A stretch of 64,000 nt of DNA, from NCBI RefSeq assembly GCF_004684085.1, contig NZ_SRHZ01000008.1, positions 1-64,000 on the forward strand. The letters are read 5' to 3'. The notes beneath the pieces are model-generated. The model was not told the origin of the DNA. It did no database searches and saw only the letters and a program-made list of their open reading frames with translations. Positions within the stretch are counted from its first letter, which is position 1, and every line of letters begins with the position of its first letter. The DNA comes from Stenotrophomonas maltophilia. Lineage in GTDB: Bacteria; Pseudomonadota; Gammaproteobacteria; Xanthomonadales; Xanthomonadaceae. Below are positions 1 to 6,360 of this stretch, piece by piece. The position numbers and the translations under genes were made by a program.

Positions 1-17
1 CGGTAATGCATACAGCG

Positions 18-87
18 TTGCCGGCCAGCGGCCGGCACTACCGTGATGCCAGGCGCCGAGGATTGCCGGCCAGCGGCCGGCACTACC
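18..87. repeat. Two SMAG/REP palindromes in direct orientation
   Basis: Two copies of the imperfect palindrome TGCCGGCCAGCGGCCGGCA followed by CTACC lie at 18-42 and 63-87. Read on the minus strand each begins GGTAG, the hallmark of the GTAG-headed SMAG repeats of S. maltophilia. The second copy overlaps the 3' end of the ELM1-like gene: the TAG of its GTAG (complement of 83-85) is that gene's stop codon. Confidence 0.9.
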
Positions 88-1048
88 TCACTGCCAGGCG
101 CGCTTTCACTTCCGCGGCCACCCGCGCGGTCTCGCGCAGCGGCTCGATGCGGTCGTACTGCCAGTCCAGCCAGTGCGGTTGCAATCGCCCGCGCTCGCGC
201 AGCTGCTGCTGGAAACGTGCCAGCCGGCCCTGCACAGTATCGGCCAGCGCCACCATCACCGGCATGCGCGTGGCGCAGGCTTCAGACAGCAGGTTCACCG
301 AATCGGGCGAGACCACCACGCGGTTGGCCCAGCCGAGCAGGCCGCCATAAGGATTGGTGCCGTCGCCGCCATCGCCCCAGATCACGTGCGGCAGGTCGGC
401 GAACGTTGCGCGCAGGATCTCGGCCAATGCCGGCGGCGTGCGTCGCGAGGTGGTGGCCAGCAGGCTGCCGCCTTCGCTGCGGATCTGGTCGGCCAGCGCC
501 TGGAACACGCCCACCATCGCGGTCTCATCCCAGGGCGCCAGCGGCGTCGGCCCGCCCACCAGCAGCGCGGTGCGCGGGCCGGGCAGGGTACTGAAGCCCG
601 CGAACGCGGCGCGGCCCCAGGCCAACCAGTCGTCGTCCACCGGGTTGAGGCTGCCGAGCAGGGTCAGCACGTTGCTGCCACGCAGGGCATCGTGTTCGGG
701 CACCACCACCACATCCCAATGGCGGGCATTGATGCGCGGGTCGAGGATCTGCACCACCTGGCTGCCACGTGCGCGCAGCACGCGCAGTGCGCCGGCGGCC
801 TGACGGCCACAGCCGATCGCCAGCGCCGGGGCTTCGTGGGCCAGCGTCGCGAAGGCCTCGCCGTAGCCGTTCACATCACCGGGCAGCCGCCGCGGCGACA
901 GCCAGCGCCAGGGAGCGCGGGGCTGCAGAACCAGCGGCCGATGGGTGCCCTGGCGCAGCGCAGAGGCCAGCGCGACCGCCTGGCGGACATTGCCCGCACG
1001 GCCGTCCGTGACCGTCCAGGGCGCGCTCGATCGTTTCACCTGTGGCAT
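83..1048 (-). CDS. Mitochondrial fission ELM1-like (DUF1022) family protein
   Basis: A 321-residue soluble protein of the ELM1/DUF1022 family. It opens with the family's TDGRAGNVRQA segment, and the C-terminal half has the VSPDSVNLLSEA stretch expected of this glycosyltransferase-B-like family. The bacterial role is unsettled; several proteobacterial members sit near cell-envelope glycosylation genes. There is no signal peptide or membrane segment, so it should act in the cytoplasm. It is transcribed leftward and divergently from the nitroreductase gene at 1170. Its stop codon is contributed by a SMAG repeat, so the present C-terminus may have been reshaped by the repeat's insertion. Family assignment is fairly secure; function is not. 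Confidence 0.8.
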   Translation of the reverse strand: MPQVKRSSAPWTVTDGRAGNVRQAVALASALRQGTHRPLVLQPRAPWRWLSPRRLPGDVNGYGEAFATLAHEAPALAIGCGRQAAGALRVLRARGSQVVQILDPRINARHWDVVVVPEHDALRGSNVLTLLGSLNPVDDDWLAWGRAAFAGFSTLPGPRTALLVGGPTPLAPWDETAMVGVFQALADQIRSEGGSLLATTSRRTPPALAEILRATFADLPHVIWGDGGDGTNPYGGLLGWANRVVVSPDSVNLLSEACATRMPVMVALADTVQGRLARFQQQLRERGRLQPHWLDWQYDRIEPLRETARVAAEVKARLAVR

Positions 1049-1169
1049 TAATTCGTTTCAGCCCTGCTGGGTGTTGCAACAGTCGCGACACTCTACACTG
1101 CGGCTCGTCGATTCGCCCCGCGCCGCCCGCGGGCACTGACCTTCCCTTAGCCGCCCTGGAGATCCACCG

Positions 1170-1760
1170 ATGTCCCACGCGCTCGACGCTGCTGCCCTCG
1201 ACCAGTTGTTCCGTACTGCCCGCACCCAGAATGGGTTCCTCGACAAGCCGGTCCCGGCCAGCCTGCTGCAGGAACTGTACGACCTGGTGAAGTGGGGCCC
1301 GACCGCCGCCAACACCACGCCGGCCCGTTTCGTCTTCGTCACCTCGAAGGAAGCCAAGGCCAAGCTGGCCCCGGCCCTGTCCGAAGGCAACCACGACAAG
1401 ACCATGGCCGCCCCGGTCACCGTCATCATCGGCTTCGACCTGGACTTCCACGAGAAGCTGCCGTACCTGTTCCCGCACACCGATGCCAAGGCCTGGTTCG
1501 ACGGCCCGCAGGAAGGCCGCCACGAAGCCGCCATCCGCAACGGCAGCCTGCAGGGCGCCTACCTGATCCTGGCCGCACGCGCGCTGGGCCTGGATGCCGG
1601 CCCGATGTCGGGCTTCGATGCGGCCAAGGTGGATGAAGCCTTCTTCGCCGGCACGTCCATCAAGTCGAATTTCCTGGTCAACCTGGGTTACGGTGACTCG
1701 GCGGGCCTGTTCCCGCGTCTGCCGCGCCTGTCGTTCGACGAAGCGGCGCGCATCGCGTAA
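1170..1760 (+). CDS. Malonic semialdehyde reductase RutE-like nitroreductase
   Basis: A 196-residue flavin-dependent oxidoreductase of the nitroreductase superfamily, RutE/HadB subgroup. Seen: the [16 protein letters not shown] segment near residues 42-57, which in this family contributes to FMN binding, and the [13 protein letters not shown] motif near residues 142-154. Length matches RutE (about 196). In E. coli RutE reduces malonic semialdehyde to 3-hydroxypropionate during pyrimidine breakdown, but no other rut genes are nearby, so here it may be a general NAD(P)H-dependent quinone/nitro or semialdehyde reductase. The ATG at 1170 follows CTGGAG at 1157-1162. A GC-rich hairpin follows the stop. 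Confidence 0.85.
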   Translation: MSHALDAAALDQLFRTARTQNGFLDKPVPASLLQELYDLVKWGPTAANTTPARFVFVTSKEAKAKLAPALSEGNHDKTMAAPVTVIIGFDLDFHEKLPYLFPHTDAKAWFDGPQEGRHEAAIRNGSLQGAYLILAARALGLDAGPMSGFDAAKVDEAFFAGTSIKSNFLVNLGYGDSAGLFPRLPRLSFDEAARIA

Positions 1761-1777
1761 GTCGCTGTATCGGTTTC

Positions 1778-1806
1778 GGGCCGTCACCTTGGCGGCCCTT
1801 GTTGTC
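1778..1806 (+). terminator. Possible intrinsic terminator after the nitroreductase
   Basis: GGGCCG at 1778-1783 can pair with CGGCCC at 1793-1798, followed by TTGTTGT. The stem is short and the T-tract interrupted, so this may only attenuate read-through into the YceI gene 38 bases on. Confidence 0.4.
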
Positions 1807-1835
1807 CCCACCCTACGATCCGGAGAGTTCCTGAG

Positions 1836-2543
1836 ATGAGCGCCACCCGTAAACTGCTGCTGCCGCTGGCCCTGACCCTGGCCATCGCCGCCTGCTCCAA
1901 GCCGGCCGACACCGCTGCCCCGGCTGCCGATGCCGCCGCCCCGGCCACCACCGAGCAGGCTGCCACCCCGGCCGCCGACGCCGCCGCTGCCGCACCGGCT
2001 GCCGAAGCGATCAAGATCGCCTCGGGCACCTACAAGCTGGACCCGACCCACACCGACGTGCTGGCCCAGTGGAGCCACTTCGGCTTCTCCAACCCGAGCG
2101 CGCACTTCGGCAACGCCGAAGGCACCCTGGTGTACAACGCCGAAGACGTGACCAAGTCCACCGTGGAAGTGAAGCTGCCGCTGAGCGGCCTGAACAGCTT
2201 CACCGCCAAGTTCGACGAGCACCTGAAGAGCGCCGACTTCTTCGACGCCGCCAAGTTCGCCGATGCCACCTTCAAGAGCACCAAGGTGGAAGCGGCCGGC
2301 ACCAACAAGCTGACCGTCACCGGCGACCTGACCATCAAGGGCATCACCAAGCCGGTCACCCTGGACGTGACCGTGAACGGCGGCGGCGAGCACCCGATGG
2401 CCAAGGTCCCGGCCGCCGGCTTCGATGCCACCACCACCCTGAAGCGCAGCGATTTCGGCGTCGGCGCGTATGCCCCGAACGTCAGCGATGAAGTGAAGAT
2501 CCGCATCACCACCGAAGCCACCGGCGAAAAGCCGGCGGCTTGA
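1836..2543 (+). CDS. YceI-like domain lipoprotein
   Basis: A 235-residue exported protein. The N-terminus has a lipoprotein signal ending in IAAC, with the acylated cysteine at residue 20, then an Ala/Pro/Thr-rich linker to about residue 55, then a YceI domain from TYKLDPTHTDVLAQWSHFGF to the end. YceI proteins form a small lipocalin-like barrel that binds isoprenoid or other amphiphilic ligands. Here the domain is tethered to the membrane, whereas E. coli YceI is a soluble periplasmic protein. The DPTHTDV and FDATTTLKRSDFGV motifs are typical. ATG 1836 has GGAGAG at 1821-1826. A clear terminator follows. Confidence 0.88.
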   Translation: MSATRKLLLPLALTLAIAACSKPADTAAPAADAAAPATTEQAATPAADAAAAAPAAEAIKIASGTYKLDPTHTDVLAQWSHFGFSNPSAHFGNAEGTLVYNAEDVTKSTVEVKLPLSGLNSFTAKFDEHLKSADFFDAAKFADATFKSTKVEAAGTNKLTVTGDLTIKGITKPVTLDVTVNGGGEHPMAKVPAAGFDATTTLKRSDFGVGAYAPNVSDEVKIRITTEATGEKPAA

Positions 2544-2571
2544 TGCACCCCACTCACTCGTCGTGAGAAGG

Positions 2572-2605
2572 CAGAAGGCCCGCTGAAAAGCGGGCCTTCT
2601 TTTTG
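2572..2605 (+). terminator. Intrinsic terminator of the YceI gene
   Basis: GAAGGCCCGCT pairs with AGCGGGCCTTC across a GAAA loop and is followed by TTTTT, a textbook rho-independent terminator about 30 bases after the stop. Confidence 0.9.
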
Positions 2606-2611
2606 GGTTCC

Positions 2612-2735
2612 GGTAGAGCCGGCCGCTGGCCGGCTGCATGTCAGGTGCCCGATGCTGATGGGTTGCCGGCCAGCGGCCGGCACTACCCGGTAGGTGCCAG
2701 CCTGCATCTGGTGGGTGCGGACCGTTGGTCCGCAC
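2612..2735. repeat. SMAG pair plus a second palindrome family
   Basis: Two facing SMAG units (2612-2635 and 2663-2687) are followed by a different palindrome, GTGCGGACCGTTGGTCCGCAC, inside 2710-2735. The SMAG pair is inverted, so the RNA could fold as a longer hairpin between the YceI gene and the convergent gene at 2742. Confidence 0.85.
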
Positions 2736-2741
2736 GATCCC

Positions 2742-3143
2742 TCAGCGCAACGCGCCCAACCATGCCACGCACGCCTCGCTCGGGCTCTGCTTGGCCTTCA
2801 CCGCCAACCCACTCATGCGCGCGAAGGTCTGCGCGGCCTGCGCCACCACCTGGCGTGCAATCAGCGCGGCCTGCTTGGTGGCGGCCTGCTGCTTGCGCAG
2901 CTGCACGATGTTGATCGAAGGCCGGCCCACCGGCGCGTACTTCTGGTCGCGGCGCAGCATGTCGGCCACCTGCGCCACCTCGAATTCGGCCTGTAGGTAG
3001 CGGTGCTGTGCCTCCACCAGCTCACGCAGCGGCGCATGCAGCGCGGCCGGGTCGGTGAACGCGGCCAGTGCCGTATCGCAGGCGGCGTCATCGGCAAAGC
3101 GGGTACGCAGCGCGTCCACGCTGGCCAGGGTCAGTTTGGCCAT
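2742..3143 (-). CDS. Hypothetical Ala-rich helical protein
   Basis: A 133-residue protein read from ATG 3143 (MAKLTLASVDALRTRF). The longer open frame upstream runs into a SMAG repeat and is rejected as start. The sequence is strongly helical and alanine-rich, with no signal peptide or membrane segment. The middle (VADMLRRDQKYAPVGRP) and the C-terminal TFARMSGLAVKAKQSP are its most distinctive parts. I do not recognise the family. It stands alone between repeat clusters, convergent with the YceI gene and divergent from the membrane-protein gene at 3398. Confidence 0.65.
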   Translation of the reverse strand: MAKLTLASVDALRTRFADDAACDTALAAFTDPAALHAPLRELVEAQHRYLQAEFEVAQVADMLRRDQKYAPVGRPSINIVQLRKQQAATKQAALIARQVVAQAAQTFARMSGLAVKAKQSPSEACVAWLGALR

Positions 3144-3193
3144 GTGGGCCTCGTTGCTGCAGGAAAGGAGCGCGATTGTCGCATTGCTTGCTC

Positions 3194-3326
3194 GGTAGTG
3201 CCGGCCGCTGGCCGGCAATTACATGGGAGTGTGCGGACCAACGGTCCGCACCCACCAGTCGATGGCGGTCCGCACCCACGCTCGGCGGCTCCCTGCCTCC
3301 GGTGGGTGCGGACCGTTGGTCCGCAC
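3194..3326. repeat. Cluster of SMAG and GTGCGGACC palindromes
   Basis: One SMAG unit at 3194-3218 is followed by GTGCGGACC-type palindromes at 3231-3253 and 3301-3326, with a half copy around 3266-3279. The cluster fills the gap between divergent genes, so their promoters must lie within or against these repeats. Confidence 0.85.
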
Positions 3327-3397
3327 ATTCCCATGAGCAACCGAGCATGGGCTCGCCTCTACAATGGCCCGCTGTATCACCCACGGAAGGAAGACCC

Positions 3398-4231
3398 ATG
3401 CAGGACGCGCAGTACTGGTTGAACGAATTCTGGTCGGGCCTGAGCGTGCTCGACCTGGTGGGCGGCAGCGTGATCGGCACGTTGCTTGGCCTGGTGCTGG
3501 GCATTCTTGCCTGGCGCTGGCTGCACCGCCGTGGTTGGTTGCAGCGGCGCAAGCGCTGGCATCACTGGCTGCTGGCCAGCTACCTGGTGTTGCTGCCGCT
3601 GGCGACGGCTTTCTTCGGCCTGCAGCTGGGCTTCACCGCCGGTGCGCATCGCGCGCTGTTCAAGCAGCTCGATCATTTCCAGCCGCACCTGCAGACCCTG
3701 GTGGAAGGCTGGAGCGAAGGCTTCACCGACTCGCTGGACGACCCACGCATGCGCGAGGCATTGCGCAGCCAGGGTACGGTGGGTGATGTGGCCGACACCA
3801 TCGCCTCGGCCTACCTCAGCGAACATCCGTTGCCGGGCCTCGATCGTCTTGGCAACGGCCCGTTGGCGCGCGGCACCGGCTGGGTGATCGGCAAGGTGCG
3901 CGAAGGCCTGCTGCGCGGCATGGTGGAAGACACGCTGGTGGACAAGGCAGGTACCGTGGGCCTGGAACCCAAGGTGGTGCGCGAAGCGCTGACCATGCAT
4001 GTGGACGAGCTGCTGCACACCCGCGGCGTGCTGCGGCTGGTGAAGGCGCAGATCAACGGCATGATGCCCGGCGTGTACTTCGGGCTGCTGTTGCCGCTGC
4101 TGGTCATCGCGCTGTTGGTGGCGCTGGAGATCTGGGCCGCGCAGCGGTTCGGGTGGACGCGGCAGGCGGCGTCCCGCGCGGTAGTGCCGGCCGCTGGCCG
4201 GCAGCTGCGGGTTCCTGCCGAAGGTTCATGA
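3398..4231 (+). CDS. Hypothetical inner-membrane protein, three TM segments
   Basis: A 277-residue protein from ATG 3398, preceded by CGGAAGGAAG at 3384-3393; the upstream in-frame extension is repeat sequence. Hydrophobic segments lie at about residues 17-41 (VGGSVIGTLLGLVLGILAW), 55-78 and 228-252, with a roughly 150-residue polar region between the second and third, likely periplasmic. Family not recognised. The last 18 codons after the third membrane segment (RAVVPAAGRQLRVPAEGS) are translated from a SMAG repeat, so the original C-terminus was probably replaced by insertion of the repeat. Confidence 0.75.
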   Translation: MQDAQYWLNEFWSGLSVLDLVGGSVIGTLLGLVLGILAWRWLHRRGWLQRRKRWHHWLLASYLVLLPLATAFFGLQLGFTAGAHRALFKQLDHFQPHLQTLVEGWSEGFTDSLDDPRMREALRSQGTVGDVADTIASAYLSEHPLPGLDRLGNGPLARGTGWVIGKVREGLLRGMVEDTLVDKAGTVGLEPKVVREALTMHVDELLHTRGVLRLVKAQINGMMPGVYFGLLLPLLVIALLVALEIWAAQRFGWTRQAASRAVVPAAGRQLRVPAEGS

Positions 4232-4364
4232 GGTTGCCGGCCAGCGGCCGGCACTACCTGTCGGGGGTCGAGGGTTCATGAGGTTGCCGGCCAGCGGCCG
4301 GCATTACCTGTTGCAGGGCGTGCGGACCAACGGTCCGCACCCACCAAGCAGGGTCCGCACCCAC
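4180..4364. repeat. SMAG cluster with a local duplication
   Basis: SMAG units lie at 4180-4204, 4234-4258 and 4284-4308, then GTGCGGACC-type units at 4320-4345 and 4350-4364. The stretch ending GGTTCATGAGG plus its SMAG unit occurs twice (about 4222-4260 and 4272-4310), a recent tandem duplication; the copies differ at one base of the palindrome (CACTACC against CATTACC). Confidence 0.85.
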
Positions 4365-4374
4365 CGTCTTTGGA

Positions 4375-5172
4375 TCAATCGCCGTCGGTTTCGTCCGGGT
4401 GGGCCTTCCAGTAGCCGGTCGAGCGGATCCAGTCGCGCGGCACGCCCAGGTGGCCTTCGATGAACTTGCGCATCATCCGTGCGCGGCGCGATTCGGTGGC
4501 GATCCAGTAGAAGACATCGCCTTCCGGTGCCTCGAAGTCGGTCAGCATGTCTTCCAGCAGCGTGCTGCTGGCCGCCGGGAAGCCGTTGCGTTCCAGCCAG
4601 TGGATGCGCACGTTCTCGTACTGCGGCAGGTCCTGGCGTTCGGCTTCATCGCTCACTTCGATGAAGGCCTGCACCTCGGCACCGTCCGGCAGCACGTCCA
4701 GCCAGCGGGCGATGGCCGGCAGCGCGGTTTCATCGCCGATCAGCACATAGGCATCAAAGCTGTCTGCCACCACGAACGAGCCGCGCGGGCCGCCGATCAC
4801 CAGCGCATCACCCGGCTGCGCGCGCTCGGCCCACGGCCCGGCAATGCCCTGGTCGTGCAGCACGAAGTCGATGGCCAGCTCGCCGGTCTCGTGGTCCCAC
4901 CAGCGCGGGGTGTAGTCGCGGGCCGGCGAGGGCTCCTTGCCGGCCGGATAGCTGCGGCCTTCGGCAGTGACCACCGGCAGCACCATCTCGCCGCTGGCAT
5001 TGGGGAAGAACAGTTTGATGTGGTCGTCGGCGCCGGGCGAATCGAAACCGGCCAGCTCGGCGCCACCCAGCACGATGCGGCGCATGTGCGGGGTGACCTC
5101 TTCGGTGCGCAGCACGGTCAGTTCACGGAAGCGCACATCCAGGCGCAGGCGCGTGTTGTTGTGTTCGGTCAT
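4375..5172 (-). CDS. Siderophore-interacting FAD/NAD(P)H ferric reductase
   Basis: A 265-residue cytoplasmic flavoprotein of the siderophore-interacting (SIP/ViuB/YqjH) family, which reduces ferric siderophores to release iron. An FAD-binding barrel covers roughly residues 10-120, with ARDYTPRWWD as the flavin-contacting RxYTxR-type motif; the NAD(P)H-binding half follows, with GDETALPAIARWL and a C-terminal ESRRARMMRKF and STGYWK that match the family. It lies 59 bases downstream of the PadR gene on the same strand and is probably co-transcribed. The pairing parallels E. coli yqjH/yqjI (nfeF/nfeR), where a PadR protein controls a ferric reductase and links iron to nickel homeostasis. That regulation is inferred here from context. 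Confidence 0.9.
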   Translation of the reverse strand: MTEHNNTRLRLDVRFRELTVLRTEEVTPHMRRIVLGGAELAGFDSPGADDHIKLFFPNASGEMVLPVVTAEGRSYPAGKEPSPARDYTPRWWDHETGELAIDFVLHDQGIAGPWAERAQPGDALVIGGPRGSFVVADSFDAYVLIGDETALPAIARWLDVLPDGAEVQAFIEVSDEAERQDLPQYENVRIHWLERNGFPAASSTLLEDMLTDFEAPEGDVFYWIATESRRARMMRKFIEGHLGVPRDWIRSTGYWKAHPDETDGD

Positions 5173-5231
5173 GGGGTTACCTGTAAAGGTGTCGCGCGGG
5201 GGCGCGCGGCGTAGGGGAGACCTGGCTGGAT

Positions 5232-5792
5232 TCAGTCTGGCTGGGTCATTGAAATGGGTGGGCTCTCGCTACCGGCCGTACCGTTGAGCAGGGCAGACGC
5301 CCGCGTCAGCAGCGCCGCTACTTCTTCTGCTTCGCCCTCGGCCCAGCGGCCGTGGTGGTGCACCAGCGCCCGCTTGAACTCGCGCAGGGCACCGGCCAGC
5401 GGCGGCGGCAGCGAGGCCTTGGTGATCTCGCGGGCACGGTCGAAGGCACGCCGCTGCGCCAGGCGCACCTGGGTGCGCTGCACCTTCAGCTCGAACTCGC
5501 CGGCGGCGGTGATGCGGAAGATCCGCTTGCCGTCCACTTCCTCGGCCTCGATCCAGCCGGCCTGCTCGAAGCTGGCCAGCAGCGGGTACATGGTGCCGGC
5601 GCTGGGTGTGTAGGCCTGCATGAACTGGTTGCTGATCAGCTGCATCAGCTCGTAGCCATGGCGGGGTTGCTCGCCGATCAGGGCCAGCACCAGCAGGCGC
5701 AGGTCGCCGCGGCTGAGCACCCGCGGCTGGCCGTTGCGGCGCGGAACTTCGGGATGGGTGGAACGGGCTCTGGGAGAAGCGGTACGGCTCAT
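5232..5792 (-). CDS. PadR-family transcriptional regulator (YqjI/NfeR-like)
   Basis: A 186-residue PadR repressor. ATG 5792 (MSRTASPRARS) is preferred over the in-frame start at 5849 because the operator palindromes occupy 5795-5839 and would otherwise be translated. The winged-helix domain spans about residues 28-105: LRLLVLALIGEQPRHGYELM, then SAGTMYPLLASFEQAGWIEAE, the PadR signature. A helical C-terminal dimerisation region follows. The E. coli NfeR N-terminal extension is histidine-rich and binds nickel; here the N-terminus is Arg/Ser/Pro-rich with a single His, so the effector may differ. It probably represses itself and the downstream ferric reductase. Confidence 0.88.
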   Translation of the reverse strand: MSRTASPRARSTHPEVPRRNGQPRVLSRGDLRLLVLALIGEQPRHGYELMQLISNQFMQAYTPSAGTMYPLLASFEQAGWIEAEEVDGKRIFRITAAGEFELKVQRTQVRLAQRRAFDRAREITKASLPPPLAGALREFKRALVHHHGRWAEGEAEEVAALLTRASALLNGTAGSESPPISMTQPD

Positions 5793-5794
5793 TT

Positions 5795-5839
5795 CGATAT
5801 ATCGGTAAACGAGTGTGCAAACGATATATCGATATATCG
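5795..5839 (-). promoter_or_regulatory. Triple CGATATATCG operator of the PadR gene
   Basis: The perfect palindrome CGATATATCG occurs at 5795-5804, 5822-5831 and 5830-5839; the last two overlap by two bases. They lie immediately upstream of the PadR start codon in an A/T-rich pocket of an otherwise G/C-rich region. This placement fits autoregulation by the PadR protein. Centre-to-centre spacing of the first two is 27 bases. Confidence 0.8.
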
Positions 5840-6360
5840 AAGCCGACAATCACCGATCCGGCCACAAGCGGGTCAGTTTTGGGCCACGGCCAGCCCCGCG
5901 CACAGCAAAAGGGGCGCCCCTTGCGAGGCGCCCCGGGCAACACTGTGGAAGGGAGTGAGGCAGGGCCAGACGGCGGACCGAAGCGGGCGAGGCCAACACT
6001 CGAGGCCTACCCTGAGGGCAGGGCGGGGGGCGATCCAGAGGCAGGTGCGACACGTTGTCGCCGGTTCAGCGCCGGCACGCGCAGCCGATACCGGTGGGCA
6101 TGACGCTGCCCTACAACCGTCATCGGCAGCGGTAACACTGCGTCCTGCACATGGGCGCAGCGGCCCGCAAGCGACAGCCCGCGCAGCCACCAAGGCCCGC
6201 CGCAGGGCCTTCAGCGGGCCCGGCAAGCCCCTTGCGGACACTGGCCGGTTGCATCCATACGCCTGCGTAGCCAAGTGACGAAAGCCCTTGGTGCGCTACA
6301 CTTTGCGGTCTAGAAATCTATACAACAGTCGCGCGCGTGCGTGCGGTTATGGGAGCGCTA
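5840..6360. other. 520-base gap before aceE with no supported gene
   Basis: Between the PadR operator and aceE no frame looks protein-coding. The minus strand carries a strong terminator at 5907-5934, and the stretch 5940-6280 has several GC-rich hairpins on that strand. The aceE promoter must lie near the right edge, where the sequence becomes A/T-richer (6300-6330), but I cannot assign -35 and -10 boxes with confidence. Confidence 0.5.
5907..5934 (-). terminator. Orphan leftward intrinsic terminator
   Basis: On the minus strand GGGGCGCC (5934-5927) pairs with GGCGCCCC (5918-5911) over an 8-base loop and is followed by TTTTGCTGTG. No protein gene lies immediately upstream on this strand, so it either ends an unannotated small RNA coming from the 5940-6300 stretch or stops antisense transcription from the aceE region. 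Confidence 0.7.

Noticed and set aside
876-2735. 619-residue leftward frame across the nitroreductase and YceI genes
   Set aside because: Gly/Arg/Gln-rich antisense frame without ribosome site or domain.
3194-4364. CRISPR-like array of regularly spaced palindromes
   Set aside because: Units belong to different SMAG/REP families, spacing is irregular and spacers are not unique 30-mers.
5930-6300. RNase P RNA, 6S RNA or tmRNA in the gap before aceE
   Set aside because: None of the conserved motifs I would expect (for example GAGGAAAGTCCGGGC of RNase P RNA) is present on either strand.
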